Source: Timonella senegalensis JC301 (GTDB lineage Bacteria > Actinomycetota > Actinomycetes > Actinomycetales > Cellulomonadaceae). Taken from it: a stretch of 40,305 bases of DNA. The stretch lies in assembly GCF_000312125.1 (NCBI RefSeq), contig NZ_HE978642.1, positions 205,708-246,012 on the forward strand. Reading direction: 5' to 3'. Shown here piece by piece: positions 19,982 to 26,918 of this stretch. Under the pieces are notes generated by a model, which searched no databases, was not told the DNA's origin, and saw nothing but the letters and a program-made list of their open reading frames with translations. The stretch's first letter is position 1, and each line of letters begins with the position of its first letter. Made by a program: the position numbers and the translations under genes.

Positions 19982-20665
19982 TCAGGCGTCCTGCGACGCT
20001 GAGGGAGTGGTGACGCTAGCCGCGTCGGAGATCGTGGCCTGTGTGGCCTGGTTCAGGACGCAGTCCTGTTCTGTGGGAGTTGCGGTTGCTGCAGTGCCAG
20101 CGGTTGCTGCAGTGCCAGCGGCGACAGGTGCTTGGGCATCGACTCCCGCCAGGTCAGTAGCCGGCTTTGCACCATTGCGGATGCGGACACGCGTAATCAC
20201 GATTGCCGCAGCACCGGCCAGGACAATGAGAACGATTGCTGCGATTCCGAGCGGCGATCCAGCCAGCGCGGAGATCGCGGCCAGCCAAGCTACCCAACCG
20301 ATCGTTGCGTAGATGACGCCGTGGGCGATGCAACCGAGCGTCATCGCCACGAGCCACACGGGGTAGTACATCCGTGTCAGACCGGCGGCGGTGTTGATCA
20401 CGGTCTTGGTTCCGGACATAAAGAATGACCCAAACACGGCCAGCGCGCCCCACTTATGGACTGCGCGCACTCCCTTGCCGTCGGAGTTGGCATTGATCCA
20501 GTTCGCCAGACGTCTCATCGTGGGGTTGGTGAACGTCGAGTTTTGGATCGTCTTATACGCAACATAGCGCGCGAGCCAGTATGTGGCTTGCGTACGCACA
20601 AAGGCGATGCCAAAGAAGAACAGGAACACCAAGAAGATGGGTGCGTTGTCCAGGGAGTCGGGCAT
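19982..20665 (-). CDS. DedA/VTT-like membrane protein
   Basis: A 227-residue membrane protein. Four or so hydrophobic segments span residues 8-165. The pattern FRTQATYWLARY near the N-terminus and FGSFFMSGTKTVINTAAGLTRM in the middle resemble actinobacterial DedA (VTT-fold) proteins, some of which move undecaprenyl phosphate across the membrane; that fits its position next to uppS, but is inference. Residues after 170 are an Ala/Thr/Asp-rich tail containing a tandem AGTAAT repeat. Its promoter region carries a DtxR-type iron box. The start codon ATG 20665 follows a short sequence with GGAG at about eight bases. Confidence 0.75.
   Translation of the reverse strand: MPDSLDNAPIFLVFLFFFGIAFVRTQATYWLARYVAYKTIQNSTFTNPTMRRLANWINANSDGKGVRAVHKWGALAVFGSFFMSGTKTVINTAAGLTRMYYPVWLVAMTLGCIAHGVIYATIGWVAWLAAISALAGSPLGIAAIVLIVLAGAAAIVITRVRIRNGAKPATDLAGVDAQAPVAAGTAATAGTAATATPTEQDCVLNQATQATISDAASVTTPSASQDA
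20081..20116 (+). repeat. 18-bp tandem duplication in the DedA-like gene tail
   Basis: Two exact copies of GCGGTTGCTGCAGTGCCA encode the duplicated Ala/Thr block of the hydrophilic C-terminal tail. Confidence 0.85.
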
Positions 20666-20697
20666 TCTCCAAGCGTACTCTCAACCGATTCATTTGT

Positions 20698-20715
20698 ACT
20701 TAGGTGTGCCTAAGT
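20698..20715 (-). promoter_or_regulatory. DtxR/IdeR-type iron box upstream of the DedA-like gene
   Basis: ACTTAGG, TGTG, CCTAAGT is a perfect palindrome containing the core TTAGG-N4-CCTAA of DtxR/IdeR operators. It ends 33 bp before the minus-strand start at 20665 and would overlap the promoter (a TACAAA -10-like box lies directly beside it). It predicts that the gene is repressed by iron (or manganese). Confidence 0.7.
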
Positions 20716-20755
20716 TCACGGGTGCTGTGACTCGTTCCTCCGGCTCAGAAACTTG

Positions 20756-21139
20756 TTAAGAAGCGCACTCCTGACACGTTCCAAACAGTTCAATGGTGTG
20801 CTCGATGTCGCTAAAACCGAAGTTTCCACCGACCATTGCAGCCCACTCTTCTACGGTAGGCCCGTCAATCTCGATGGTTTTGCCGCAGGAACGGCACACG
20901 AGGTGGTGGTGGTGCTCCGTGCGTTCACACATGCGATAGAGCATTTCGCCGTCTTCCGTACGGATGACATCGAGCTCGTGAGCGTCGGCGAGGTTCTGCA
21001 GGGTTCTATACACGGTAGCGAGGCCCGCGGTCTCTCCACGTTCGCGCAGGAGGTCATGAAGTTGCTGCGCGGATTTGAAATCGTGCGTGGACTCCAGCAG
21101 CTCAGCGATTGCGGCGCGCTGTTTGGTCATTCGTTGCAT
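20756..21139 (-). CDS. zur: Zinc uptake regulator Zur (Fur family)
   Basis: A 127-residue Fur-family repressor, called Zur from its operon. The winged helix has QRAAIAELLESTHDFKSAQQLHDLLRE and ATVYRTLQNLAD (in parts). Metal ligands are in HHHHLVCRSCG and the C-terminal CQEC pair that holds the structural zinc. The gene is last in znuA-znuC-znuB-zur and its start overlaps the end of znuB by 13 bases. Two in-frame ATGs (21139 and 21130) are possible. Expression with the uptake genes would give feedback control. Confidence 0.92.
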   Translation of the reverse strand: MQRMTKQRAAIAELLESTHDFKSAQQLHDLLRERGETAGLATVYRTLQNLADAHELDVIRTEDGEMLYRMCERTEHHHHLVCRSCGKTIEIDGPTVEEWAAMVGGNFGFSDIEHTIELFGTCQECAS

Positions 21140-22080
21140 GATGCACCTTCCTTAGTGAGCGCCCCTTGGACGCCTTCAAGAGCTACGTCATCTGGAACGT
21201 CCGGGTGCGGGTCATGCCCGCGCCCGTTCTTTGTGGCAAAGAGAGGCTTGAGGATCGCCACCAGCGTGTAGGCGAGGACCGCGAGCATGACGATCGTGGC
21301 CCCGGGGGAGAGCGGAACCCAGTAGGTGATCATGAGACCGCCAACGGTCACGATCACGCCCACAATCACGGCAACACGCATGGTGGTCTTAAAAGATGCG
21401 GTCATGAGCTGTGCCACGGCCACTGGAAGGATCATGATTGCGGAGACGAGCAGCAGCCCAACCACGCGCATCGACACGGTGACGGTCAATGCTGCAATTA
21501 CCGCGATGACTATGTTCGCCGCGCGCACAGGCAGTCCTGAGGCGCGCGCGAACTCCTCGTCGTGCGAGATCGCGAACAGCAGGGACCGCATGCCTACGCC
21601 GACAGCAATGATGACCACGCCCAGGGCTGCGATCATAAAGAGGTCGAGGGTGGTGACAGTTGAAATCGATCCGAACAGGTAGGCCATGAGGTTCGCGTTT
21701 GTTCCACCTGCCAAACCGATGAGCACAACGCCTCCGGCGATACCGGAGTAGAAGAGCAGTGCCAGCGCCACGTCTCCAGAGGTCTTGCCTCGCTCGCGCA
21801 CGAACTCGATTGCAACTGCACCGATCACTGCGGCGACCACTGCACCTGGGATTGCCAGCGCATCACGTTCCACGAGTCCCATCCCAGCACCCACGATCCA
21901 GCCCAGTGCAACTCCTGTCAGAGCTACGTGGCCGATACCATCACCGAGCAGCGAAAGCTTGCGCTGCACGAGGTAGGTACCCATGATCGGGGCTGCCACG
22001 CCAACGATGACCGCTGCAATGAGCGAGCGCTGCATCAGCGGGTCTGTAAAGAAGTATCCAAGTTCGGTGAGGATGTTCAT
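21127..22080 (-). CDS. znuB: Zinc ABC transporter permease ZnuB
   Basis: A 317-residue metal ABC permease (ABC-3 family) with about eight to nine hydrophobic segments. Family blocks are MGTYLVQRKLSLLGDGIGHVALTGVALG, DVALALLFYSGIAGGVVLIG, SISTVTTLDL and VGLLLVSAIMILPVAVAQLM, all given here in fragments of the visible protein. The last 50 residues are a polar tail with HDPHPD that may bind metal or be cytoplasmic. Its ATG overlaps the ZnuC stop (ATGA), and the zur start lies inside its 3' end, so the four genes form one operon. Confidence 0.94.
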   Translation of the reverse strand: MNILTELGYFFTDPLMQRSLIAAVIVGVAAPIMGTYLVQRKLSLLGDGIGHVALTGVALGWIVGAGMGLVERDALAIPGAVVAAVIGAVAIEFVRERGKTSGDVALALLFYSGIAGGVVLIGLAGGTNANLMAYLFGSISTVTTLDLFMIAALGVVIIAVGVGMRSLLFAISHDEEFARASGLPVRAANIVIAVIAALTVTVSMRVVGLLLVSAIMILPVAVAQLMTASFKTTMRVAVIVGVIVTVGGLMITYWVPLSPGATIVMLAVLAYTLVAILKPLFATKNGRGHDPHPDVPDDVALEGVQGALTKEGASCNE

Positions 22081-22856
22081 GATTCGAATCCTGTCTCCTG
22101 GATGAGTGCGGAACCCTCGGGAGTAAAGCCTTCGTGCGGGTGCACGTGGTCGTGGTCGTCTCCGGAGTGGTCATGGGTCGGAGCGGGAGCGGAGCCGTCG
22201 TGGACGATCTGTCCGTGGCGGACCACTACTGAGCGCGTGATGAGAGGACGGAACTCCCCGAGCTCGTGCAGCACGACCACAATGGTCTTGCCCGTTTCCA
22301 CGAGCCCGGCAAGGGTCTGCGCAAACGCCACCTGGCTTGGCCGGTCCACTCCAGCAACTGGCTCGTCGAGTACGAGTAGTTCCGGTTCGCGCACCAACGC
22401 GCGGGCGATGAGCACGCGCTGCTGCTGACCGCCGGAGAGGTTGGCCAGCGGCGTGTCGAACCTGGCATCCAAGCCCACCTGCTCTAGGGCGGCGTGTGCT
22501 CGTGCCTTGTGGTCGCGGGGGAGGCGGAGCCTTCCGCCGTACAGCAGGCCGGATGTAACTACCTCGCCGGCGGTCGAGCCGATGCCCGTAGTTGCGGCAA
22601 CACGCTGCGGGACGTACCCGATCTTCTTCCAGGGCACGAACTTCCCCATGGGGACGCCGAACGCCTCAACCTGCCCGGAAGTTGCGGGCACGATCCCCGT
22701 CAGTGCACGAATAAGCGTTGACTTTCCGGAGCCGTTCGCGCCGAGGATGGCCACAACCTCACCCGTGTTGATGCTCAGGTTAATGCCGCGAAGGATGTGG
22801 CTCGCCCCGAGGGTGACGTGTAGATCCGTTGCTTGAAGGATGGTGTCGGTGCTCAT
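22077..22856 (-). CDS. znuC: Zinc ABC transporter ATPase ZnuC
   Basis: A 259-residue ABC ATPase that powers zinc import. Walker A GANGSGKST, Q-loop YVPQR, signature LSGGQQQR, Walker B LLVLDEP and the switch His in VVVLHELGEF are all intact. The C-terminus carries a His/Asp-rich stretch (THDHSGDDHDHVHPHEG) that may sense or buffer zinc. The start overlaps the znuA stop by four bases, and the stop overlaps the znuB start. Confidence 0.94.
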   Translation of the reverse strand: MSTDTILQATDLHVTLGASHILRGINLSINTGEVVAILGANGSGKSTLIRALTGIVPATSGQVEAFGVPMGKFVPWKKIGYVPQRVAATTGIGSTAGEVVTSGLLYGGRLRLPRDHKARAHAALEQVGLDARFDTPLANLSGGQQQRVLIARALVREPELLVLDEPVAGVDRPSQVAFAQTLAGLVETGKTIVVVLHELGEFRPLITRSVVVRHGQIVHDGSAPAPTHDHSGDDHDHVHPHEGFTPEGSALIQETGFES

Positions 22857-23893
22857 GAGCAGTCCATTCCTGCTTGGAGGGCGGTGAGATTTGCGCGTTG
22901 GACGCTGAAGTAGTCTTGCGCAGGATCGCGGAGTCCCTCAATGGGGTCGAGCATTTGCGCAGTGATGCCGAGGTCCTTGGCGAGGGTCTGAACAACCTTA
23001 GGGCTGCTGAGCGCCTCGAAGAAGATTGTGGTGATGCCGCGGGCCTCGATTTCCTGCTTGATCGCGCGAAGTGCGGCCGGGCTCGGCTCGGCTTCTGGAT
23101 CGATACCGGAGATTCCGATCTGCTCAAAGTCGTAGCGGTGCGCCAGGTATCCGAACGCCTCATGGGAGACCACGATGGAGCGCTGGGTGCAGGTCCTGAG
23201 AACCGCTGTGAAGTCGTGGTCCAGCTCAGTCAGTTCAGTGGACAGCGCGCGTGCGTTGGCATGGAATTTCTCGGCATTGGTGGGATCGATGGCGGCGAGT
23301 TCAGTTGCAATGCCGTTGGCTGCCTCGATCAGAAGGGTCGGGTCAAGCCAGAAGTGTGGGTCCAAGGCGCCGTGGTTGTGGCCGTCGTGATCGCCTGCCT
23401 GAGGGGCAACCCCCGCCACATCCGCTGGCTCGTCTGCGTGTTCCGCGTGTTCTTCGGCGGTCTCGCCCTCGTGCGAGTGCTCGTCTGCGTGTTCCGCGTG
23501 TTCTTCGGCGGTCTCGCCCTCATGTGAGTGCGTCGAGTCCAAGTCCGCGAGTGGCCCGGCGTCGTAGACGTGCTCGGGGTCGCGCGCCTCGATGGCGCTG
23601 TCGACCGCTGCCTGGAAGCCGGACTGGTAGACCACCAGATCGGCGGTCGAGATTTTGCGGGTGTGTGCCGGCGCCAGTTCCAGATCGTGCGGTTCGGCGC
23701 CCTGCGGGGTCAGAGATGACACTGTGACCAGATCGCCGCCCACTCGTTCGGACACGAACTGCAGTGGGTAGAAGGCAGCGAGCACTTGGAGCCTGTCGTC
23801 CTGCGTTTCGGGTTGTGCGCTGCACGCGCTTGCACCCATCGCTATCGCGATGATCGCCGCTCCGGATGTCAGGACACGTTTCCAATTGTTCAT
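22853..23893 (-). CDS. znuA: Zinc-binding lipoprotein ZnuA (metal ABC transporter)
   Basis: A substrate-binding lipoprotein of the cluster A-I metal ABC family. I chose ATG 23893 (346 residues, MNNWKR...) because a -10 box lies seven bases before it; upstream TTG 23908 and ATG 23902 are in frame. The signal peptide ends in the lipobox GASAC. Family motifs include VSSLTPQGAEPHDLELAP, the His-rich loop (GDHDGHNHG), HFWLDP, SHEAFGYL and ISGIDPEAEPSP. The loop contains a duplicated SHEGETAEEHAEHADE block. The metal ligands expected are the His of EPHD, of DPHFW and of SHEAF, and the Glu of IFFEAL. It heads the zinc operon. Confidence 0.94.
   Translation of the reverse strand: MNNWKRVLTSGAAIIAIAMGASACSAQPETQDDRLQVLAAFYPLQFVSERVGGDLVTVSSLTPQGAEPHDLELAPAHTRKISTADLVVYQSGFQAAVDSAIEARDPEHVYDAGPLADLDSTHSHEGETAEEHAEHADEHSHEGETAEEHAEHADEPADVAGVAPQAGDHDGHNHGALDPHFWLDPTLLIEAANGIATELAAIDPTNAEKFHANARALSTELTELDHDFTAVLRTCTQRSIVVSHEAFGYLAHRYDFEQIGISGIDPEAEPSPAALRAIKQEIEARGITTIFFEALSSPKVVQTLAKDLGITAQMLDPIEGLRDPAQDYFSVQRANLTALQAGMDCS
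23429..23530 (-). repeat. 51-bp tandem duplication in the ZnuA histidine loop
   Basis: Two 51-bp units (23429-23479 and 23480-23530) differ at two positions and encode a 17-residue His/Glu-rich unit (HSHEGETAEEHAEHADE region). It lengthens the metal-binding loop. Confidence 0.9.
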
Positions 23894-23911
23894 GAGATCC
23901 ATTATCAATAA
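23886..23911 (-). promoter_or_regulatory. Candidate Zur operator at the znuA start
   Basis: On the minus strand TTATTGATAA...TCATGAACAA forms an imperfect dyad (TT-TT-AT repeated inversely in both halves) covering the -10 box and start codon. TGATAATG-N-TCTCA recalls AT-rich Zur operators. The assignment rests on position in a zur operon. Confidence 0.5.
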
Positions 23912-23930
23912 GGATTTGCCGTGCTGTCAA
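23901..23930 (-). promoter_or_regulatory. znuA promoter, apparently leaderless
   Basis: On the minus strand TTGACA (23930-23925), an 18-bp spacer and GATAAT (23906-23901) are near-consensus -35 and -10 boxes, with ATG 23893 seven bases after the -10 box. Transcription would begin at the start codon. Confidence 0.7.
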
Positions 23931-24309
23931 AGTGCTGACCCGTACTGTGTCGAACCCCACGCTTCCGACCCGCCCGCCCCGCGGGCTCCCCAACCGGATC
24001 AAACCGGCCGCAGGCCGCGCCCCAACCCCACCACCAGTCACCCCAGCAAGGTGCTGGGCACACGTGAATCGTCGGGAATCAAATTAACGACGATAGAGAG
24101 GCGCCCAGCGCCGCCCACCTGCCGCTGGGGTTGGCCCGGCGGGGATTCGCAGGCGAAGAAGCAGCAAAAAATAGGAGGGACGCGCAACAGCCGGTAAACT
24201 TGGTTACTTGCACACGAAGACCGGGCATGATCGTGCCCAGAACCCCTGTGCGCTTCATTCGCCACCGCGAGCCACGCGGGGCTGACAACATATTGATGGA
24301 GTGATCATC
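23931..24309. other. Divergent intergenic region between znuA and glyS
   Basis: It holds no gene. It contains the CCCAGCA/TGCTGGG hairpin near 24042-24058, one GATT-N2-CGACGATT motif (24066-24080, minus), a small GGGCA/TGCCC stem near 24227, and no T-box or leader reading frame. Start signals for glyS lie in the last 30 bp. Confidence 0.6.
24066..24080 (-). repeat. GATT-N2-CGACGATT motif copy 1
   Basis: GATTCCCGACGATTC on the minus strand. Three related copies lie at 25800, 30437 and 30514, all intergenic. Confidence 0.6.
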
Positions 24310-25695
24310 TTGGCCGCAGCGCCTTCACGTCTCGACTCTGTAATCTCGCTTGCTAAGCGGCGAGGCTTCGTCTTCCAGTCGGGAGAGATCTACGGCGGAT
24401 CCCGGTCCGCATGGGACTACGGGCCACTCGGGGCCGAGCTCAAGGAAAACATCAAGCGCCAGTGGTGGCAGCAGATGGTTCGCGGCCGCGACGACGTCGT
24501 CGGAATCGACTCCTCCGTGATCCTCCCACGCAAGGTCTGGGAAGCATCCGGCCACGTCGCAGTATTCACCGACCCGCTGATCGAGTGCACCTCCTGCCAC
24601 AAGCGTTACCGCGAAGACACCCTGCTCGAGGAGTTCGAGTACAAGAAGGGTCGCGCGCCTTCAGGCATGGAAGAGATCGTCTGCGCCAACTGTGGCAAGA
24701 AGGGCGAGTGGACTGAGCCTCAGAACTTCTCCGGCCTGCTCAAGACTTACCTCGGCCCAGTCGACAACGAAGAGGGCCTGCACTACTTGCGCCCAGAGAC
24801 CGCGCAGGGCATCTTTGTAAACTTCTCGAACGTCCAGACCGCGTCCCGCCTCAAGCCTCCATTCGGAATCGGCCAGGTGGGTAAGTCCTTCCGTAACGAG
24901 ATCACCCCGGGTAACTTCATCTTCCGCACCCGCGAGTTCGAGCAGATGGAACTCGAGTTCTTTGTGAAGCCAGGAACCGACGAGGAATGGCACCAGCACT
25001 GGATCGACACCCGCAAGGCGTGGTACGTCGACCTCGGTGTGAACCCAGAGAACCTGCGCCTCTACGAACACCCACAGGAGAAGCTCTCCCACTACTCCAA
25101 GCGCACCGTGGACATCGAGTACAAGTTCGGTTTCACCGGTGGCGAGTGGGGTGAGCTCGAGGGCATCGCAAACCGCACCGACTTCGACCTGAAGACTCAC
25201 TCGGAAATCTCGGGCAAGGACCTGTCGTACTTCGACCAGGCCGAGGGGGAGCGTTACTTCCCATACGTGATCGAGCCTTCCGCCGGTCTGACCCGTTCGC
25301 TAATGGCCTTCCTCGTTGAGGCTTACACCGAGGACGAGGCGCCAAACACTAAGGGCGGCGTGGACAAGCGCGTTCTGCTCAAGCTCGACCCACGCCTCGC
25401 ACCCGTCAAGGCCGCGGTTCTGCCGCTGTCGCGCAACGCGGAGCTCTCGCCAAAGGCGAAGGCGCTCGCAGCCGACCTGCGAAAGTACTGGAACGTCGAG
25501 TTCGACGACGCCGGTGCAATCGGCCGCCGCTACCGCCGCCAGGACGAGATCGGTACGCCATTCTGCATCACCGTTGACTTCGACACCCTCGAGGACAACG
25601 CCGTGACCATCCGTCACCGTGACTCGATGGAGCAGGAGCGCGTTGCGCTCGACCAGGTCGTGCCACTCCTGGCTGCCCGACTCATGGGTGCCTGA
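24310..25695 (+). CDS. glyS: Glycyl-tRNA synthetase
   Basis: A 461-residue class II glycyl-tRNA synthetase of the homodimeric alpha-2 type. Motif 2-region sequences ([25 protein letters not shown]) and the ATP-binding blocks are present, with the signature [17 protein letters not shown] and C-terminal anticodon-binding domain beginning at [11 protein letters not shown] Cys pair ([16 protein letters not shown]) is the zinc-like insertion of this form. I prefer TTG 24310 (LAAAPSRLD): GGAG is eight bases before it, whereas the in-frame GTG 24301 overlaps that ribosome site. A strong terminator follows. Confidence 0.96.
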   Translation: MAAAPSRLDSVISLAKRRGFVFQSGEIYGGSRSAWDYGPLGAELKENIKRQWWQQMVRGRDDVVGIDSSVILPRKVWEASGHVAVFTDPLIECTSCHKRYREDTLLEEFEYKKGRAPSGMEEIVCANCGKKGEWTEPQNFSGLLKTYLGPVDNEEGLHYLRPETAQGIFVNFSNVQTASRLKPPFGIGQVGKSFRNEITPGNFIFRTREFEQMELEFFVKPGTDEEWHQHWIDTRKAWYVDLGVNPENLRLYEHPQEKLSHYSKRTVDIEYKFGFTGGEWGELEGIANRTDFDLKTHSEISGKDLSYFDQAEGERYFPYVIEPSAGLTRSLMAFLVEAYTEDEAPNTKGGVDKRVLLKLDPRLAPVKAAVLPLSRNAELSPKAKALAADLRKYWNVEFDDAGAIGRRYRRQDEIGTPFCITVDFDTLEDNAVTIRHRDSMEQERVALDQVVPLLAARLMGA

Positions 25696-25716
25696 TTCGC
25701 TAGTTAGATAGTGTGC

Positions 25717-25764
25717 CGCGAGGGGCGCGGGCCAATCCTTTGGGATTGACCCGCGCCCTTCGCG
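25717..25764 (+). terminator. glyS terminator
   Basis: CGCGAGGGGCGCGGG and CCCGCGCCCTTCGCG pair around an inner CAATCC/GGATTG stem with a TTTG loop. The hairpin is very stable; TTGTGT follows. Confidence 0.88.
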
Positions 25765-25799
25765 TTGTGTCGTGTGGGTGCGGTCTGCGCCGCGCATCT

Positions 25800-25814
25800 G
25801 ATTTTCGACGATTC
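25800..25814 (+). repeat. GATT-N2-CGACGATT motif copy 2
   Basis: GATTTTCGACGATTC, continuing as CTGATTTTCGACGATTCTGG, which matches copy 3 at 30437 in 19 of 20 bases. It lies between the glyS terminator and the lipoprotein pair. Confidence 0.65.
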
Positions 25815-25872
25815 TGGTTGCGCCAGGTGGGTCCCGCACGTGCTCGAAAACTCACCCGCATAAGAAACTCTG

Positions 25873-25907
25873 GTTCAGGGTGTATGTTCTCCTGAACTGG
25901 GAACATA
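25873..25907 (+). promoter_or_regulatory. Two interleaved dyads upstream of the lipoprotein pair
   Basis: GTTCAGG (25873-25879) pairs with CCTGAAC (25891-25897), and TATGTTC (25883-25889) pairs with GAACATA (25901-25907). Both are perfect 7-bp arms 11 bp apart, offset by 10 bp (one helix turn). The inner GTTC-TCCT-GAAC is itself a palindrome. It lies 50 bp before the first lipoprotein start and may be a double operator or an RNA pseudoknot. Confidence 0.6.
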
Positions 25908-25956
25908 GAGGTGGCAGAGGTACCCGGCGTAACCCGCCCCAAACTTTGGAGAACGA

Positions 25957-26364
25957 ATGAAAAAGACCCTCTTCACCGGTGCAATCGTTGCATTGCTCGC
26001 ACTCTCGGGCTGCTCATCACCTAGCGGCGACGCCGAAGGAGGAGCAAGCGTCAAGGACAGCGGACCTATCCAGCTTGTAGTCAGCGAACCACGCGAAGAG
26101 GGCGGAATACCTGAGTCTGAGGACTCGGACTTCACCGCCACCATCAAGGACGGCGTGCTGACCTATCACGCGGCTGGCTCCTCTACTTGCGCGCCAAAGG
26201 TCGAAACCGCAGTCCTCGAGGGCACCACGATCACCCTCACCCGTCCAAGCTACGAGGGCAAGCCATGCACCATGGACCTTCGCCCACTCGTCCAGGAGAT
26301 CACCCGCGCTGATGGCGTGAAGCTCGAGGACACCTTCACCGTGAAGCTCGCAGAGACCAAGTAA
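25957..26364 (+). CDS. Small lipoprotein A, unknown function
   Basis: A 135-residue secreted lipoprotein. The signal MKKTLFTGAIVALLALSGC ends with lipobox LSGC (Cys19). The mature part has a Gly/Ser/Glu linker, then a beta-rich domain with two cysteines (STCAP, KPC). It resembles the next gene: C-x-P, LEG-T-TL, G-PC and EITRADG occur in the same order in both, so they are paralogues. GGAG lies seven bases before ATG. No family name is recognised. Confidence 0.82.
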   Translation: MKKTLFTGAIVALLALSGCSSPSGDAEGGASVKDSGPIQLVVSEPREEGGIPESEDSDFTATIKDGVLTYHAAGSSTCAPKVETAVLEGTTITLTRPSYEGKPCTMDLRPLVQEITRADGVKLEDTFTVKLAETK

Positions 26365-26369
26365 TCTCT

Positions 26370-26849
26370 GTGTTTTCTCGGAAGAGCGTGGGTGCGGTGG
26401 CCCTCCTGGTGGGGGCCACCGTGCTTTCGGGCTGTGGCGGCGAGGGCGAGGGGCCCGATGGGGCTCATTCCGGTGGGGCCCAGCCTAGCGGTGAGCAGCT
26501 CGTGCTGAAGGAACTGGACGCCAACTCGCTGTTCGAGGACCCGAACGCGGACTGGAGTGAGAGTTACTGGCGCACTACGGTTGAAGGGACCGCCGTCATC
26601 TACGAGGCGTTTGGAGCTGGTGGCTGCCCGCCCTCCCTGGAGAGCGCCGACCTCGAGGATGCAACGCTCACCTTGCATGCCACGGACTTTGGGGATGGGC
26701 CGTGCGCTGAGTCAGGGGTATTTTTCCGCACGGAGATCACGCGGGCTGATGGTTCGGCGTTTCCATCCAACCTCGACGTGATTATGGACAACCCAACCAA
26801 GTACTACGAGAACTACTATCTTCTTGGAGGACGTGAGCCTTGGTGGTAG
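26370..26849 (+). CDS. Small lipoprotein B, paralogue of the preceding gene
   Basis: A 159-residue lipoprotein beginning GTG five bases after the preceding stop, so one operon is likely. The lipobox is VLSGC. The mature domain shares with lipoprotein A the pattern C-PP-x-E-A-LE-A-TLTL-x-G-PC and EITRADG, spaced alike, but is otherwise diverged; this copy has an acidic N-terminal stretch and an aromatic C-terminus (YYENYYLLGGREPWW). The two conserved cysteines may form a disulfide. No ribosome site is obvious, so translation may be coupled to lipoprotein A. Confidence 0.78.
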   Translation: MFSRKSVGAVALLVGATVLSGCGGEGEGPDGAHSGGAQPSGEQLVLKELDANSLFEDPNADWSESYWRTTVEGTAVIYEAFGAGGCPPSLESADLEDATLTLHATDFGDGPCAESGVFFRTEITRADGSAFPSNLDVIMDNPTKYYENYYLLGGREPWW

Positions 26850-26918
26850 CCCTGCACTGTGGGCAAGATGACTGGACTTGGCTCCCAACTTCGAGCTGGC
26901 AAGTGAGAAAATGGGCGG

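Noticed and set aside
24301..24303. GTG 24301 as glyS start
   Set aside because: It overlaps the GGAG that serves TTG 24310, and the added three residues are not conserved.
24081..24309. T-box riboswitch before glyS
   Set aside because: No specifier stem or T-box sequence (TGGNACCGCG type) was found in the leader.
25886..25897. LexA (SOS) box before the lipoproteins
   Set aside because: The half-sites are in the order GTTC-N4-GAAC, the reverse of the Gram-positive LexA box GAAC-N4-GTTC.
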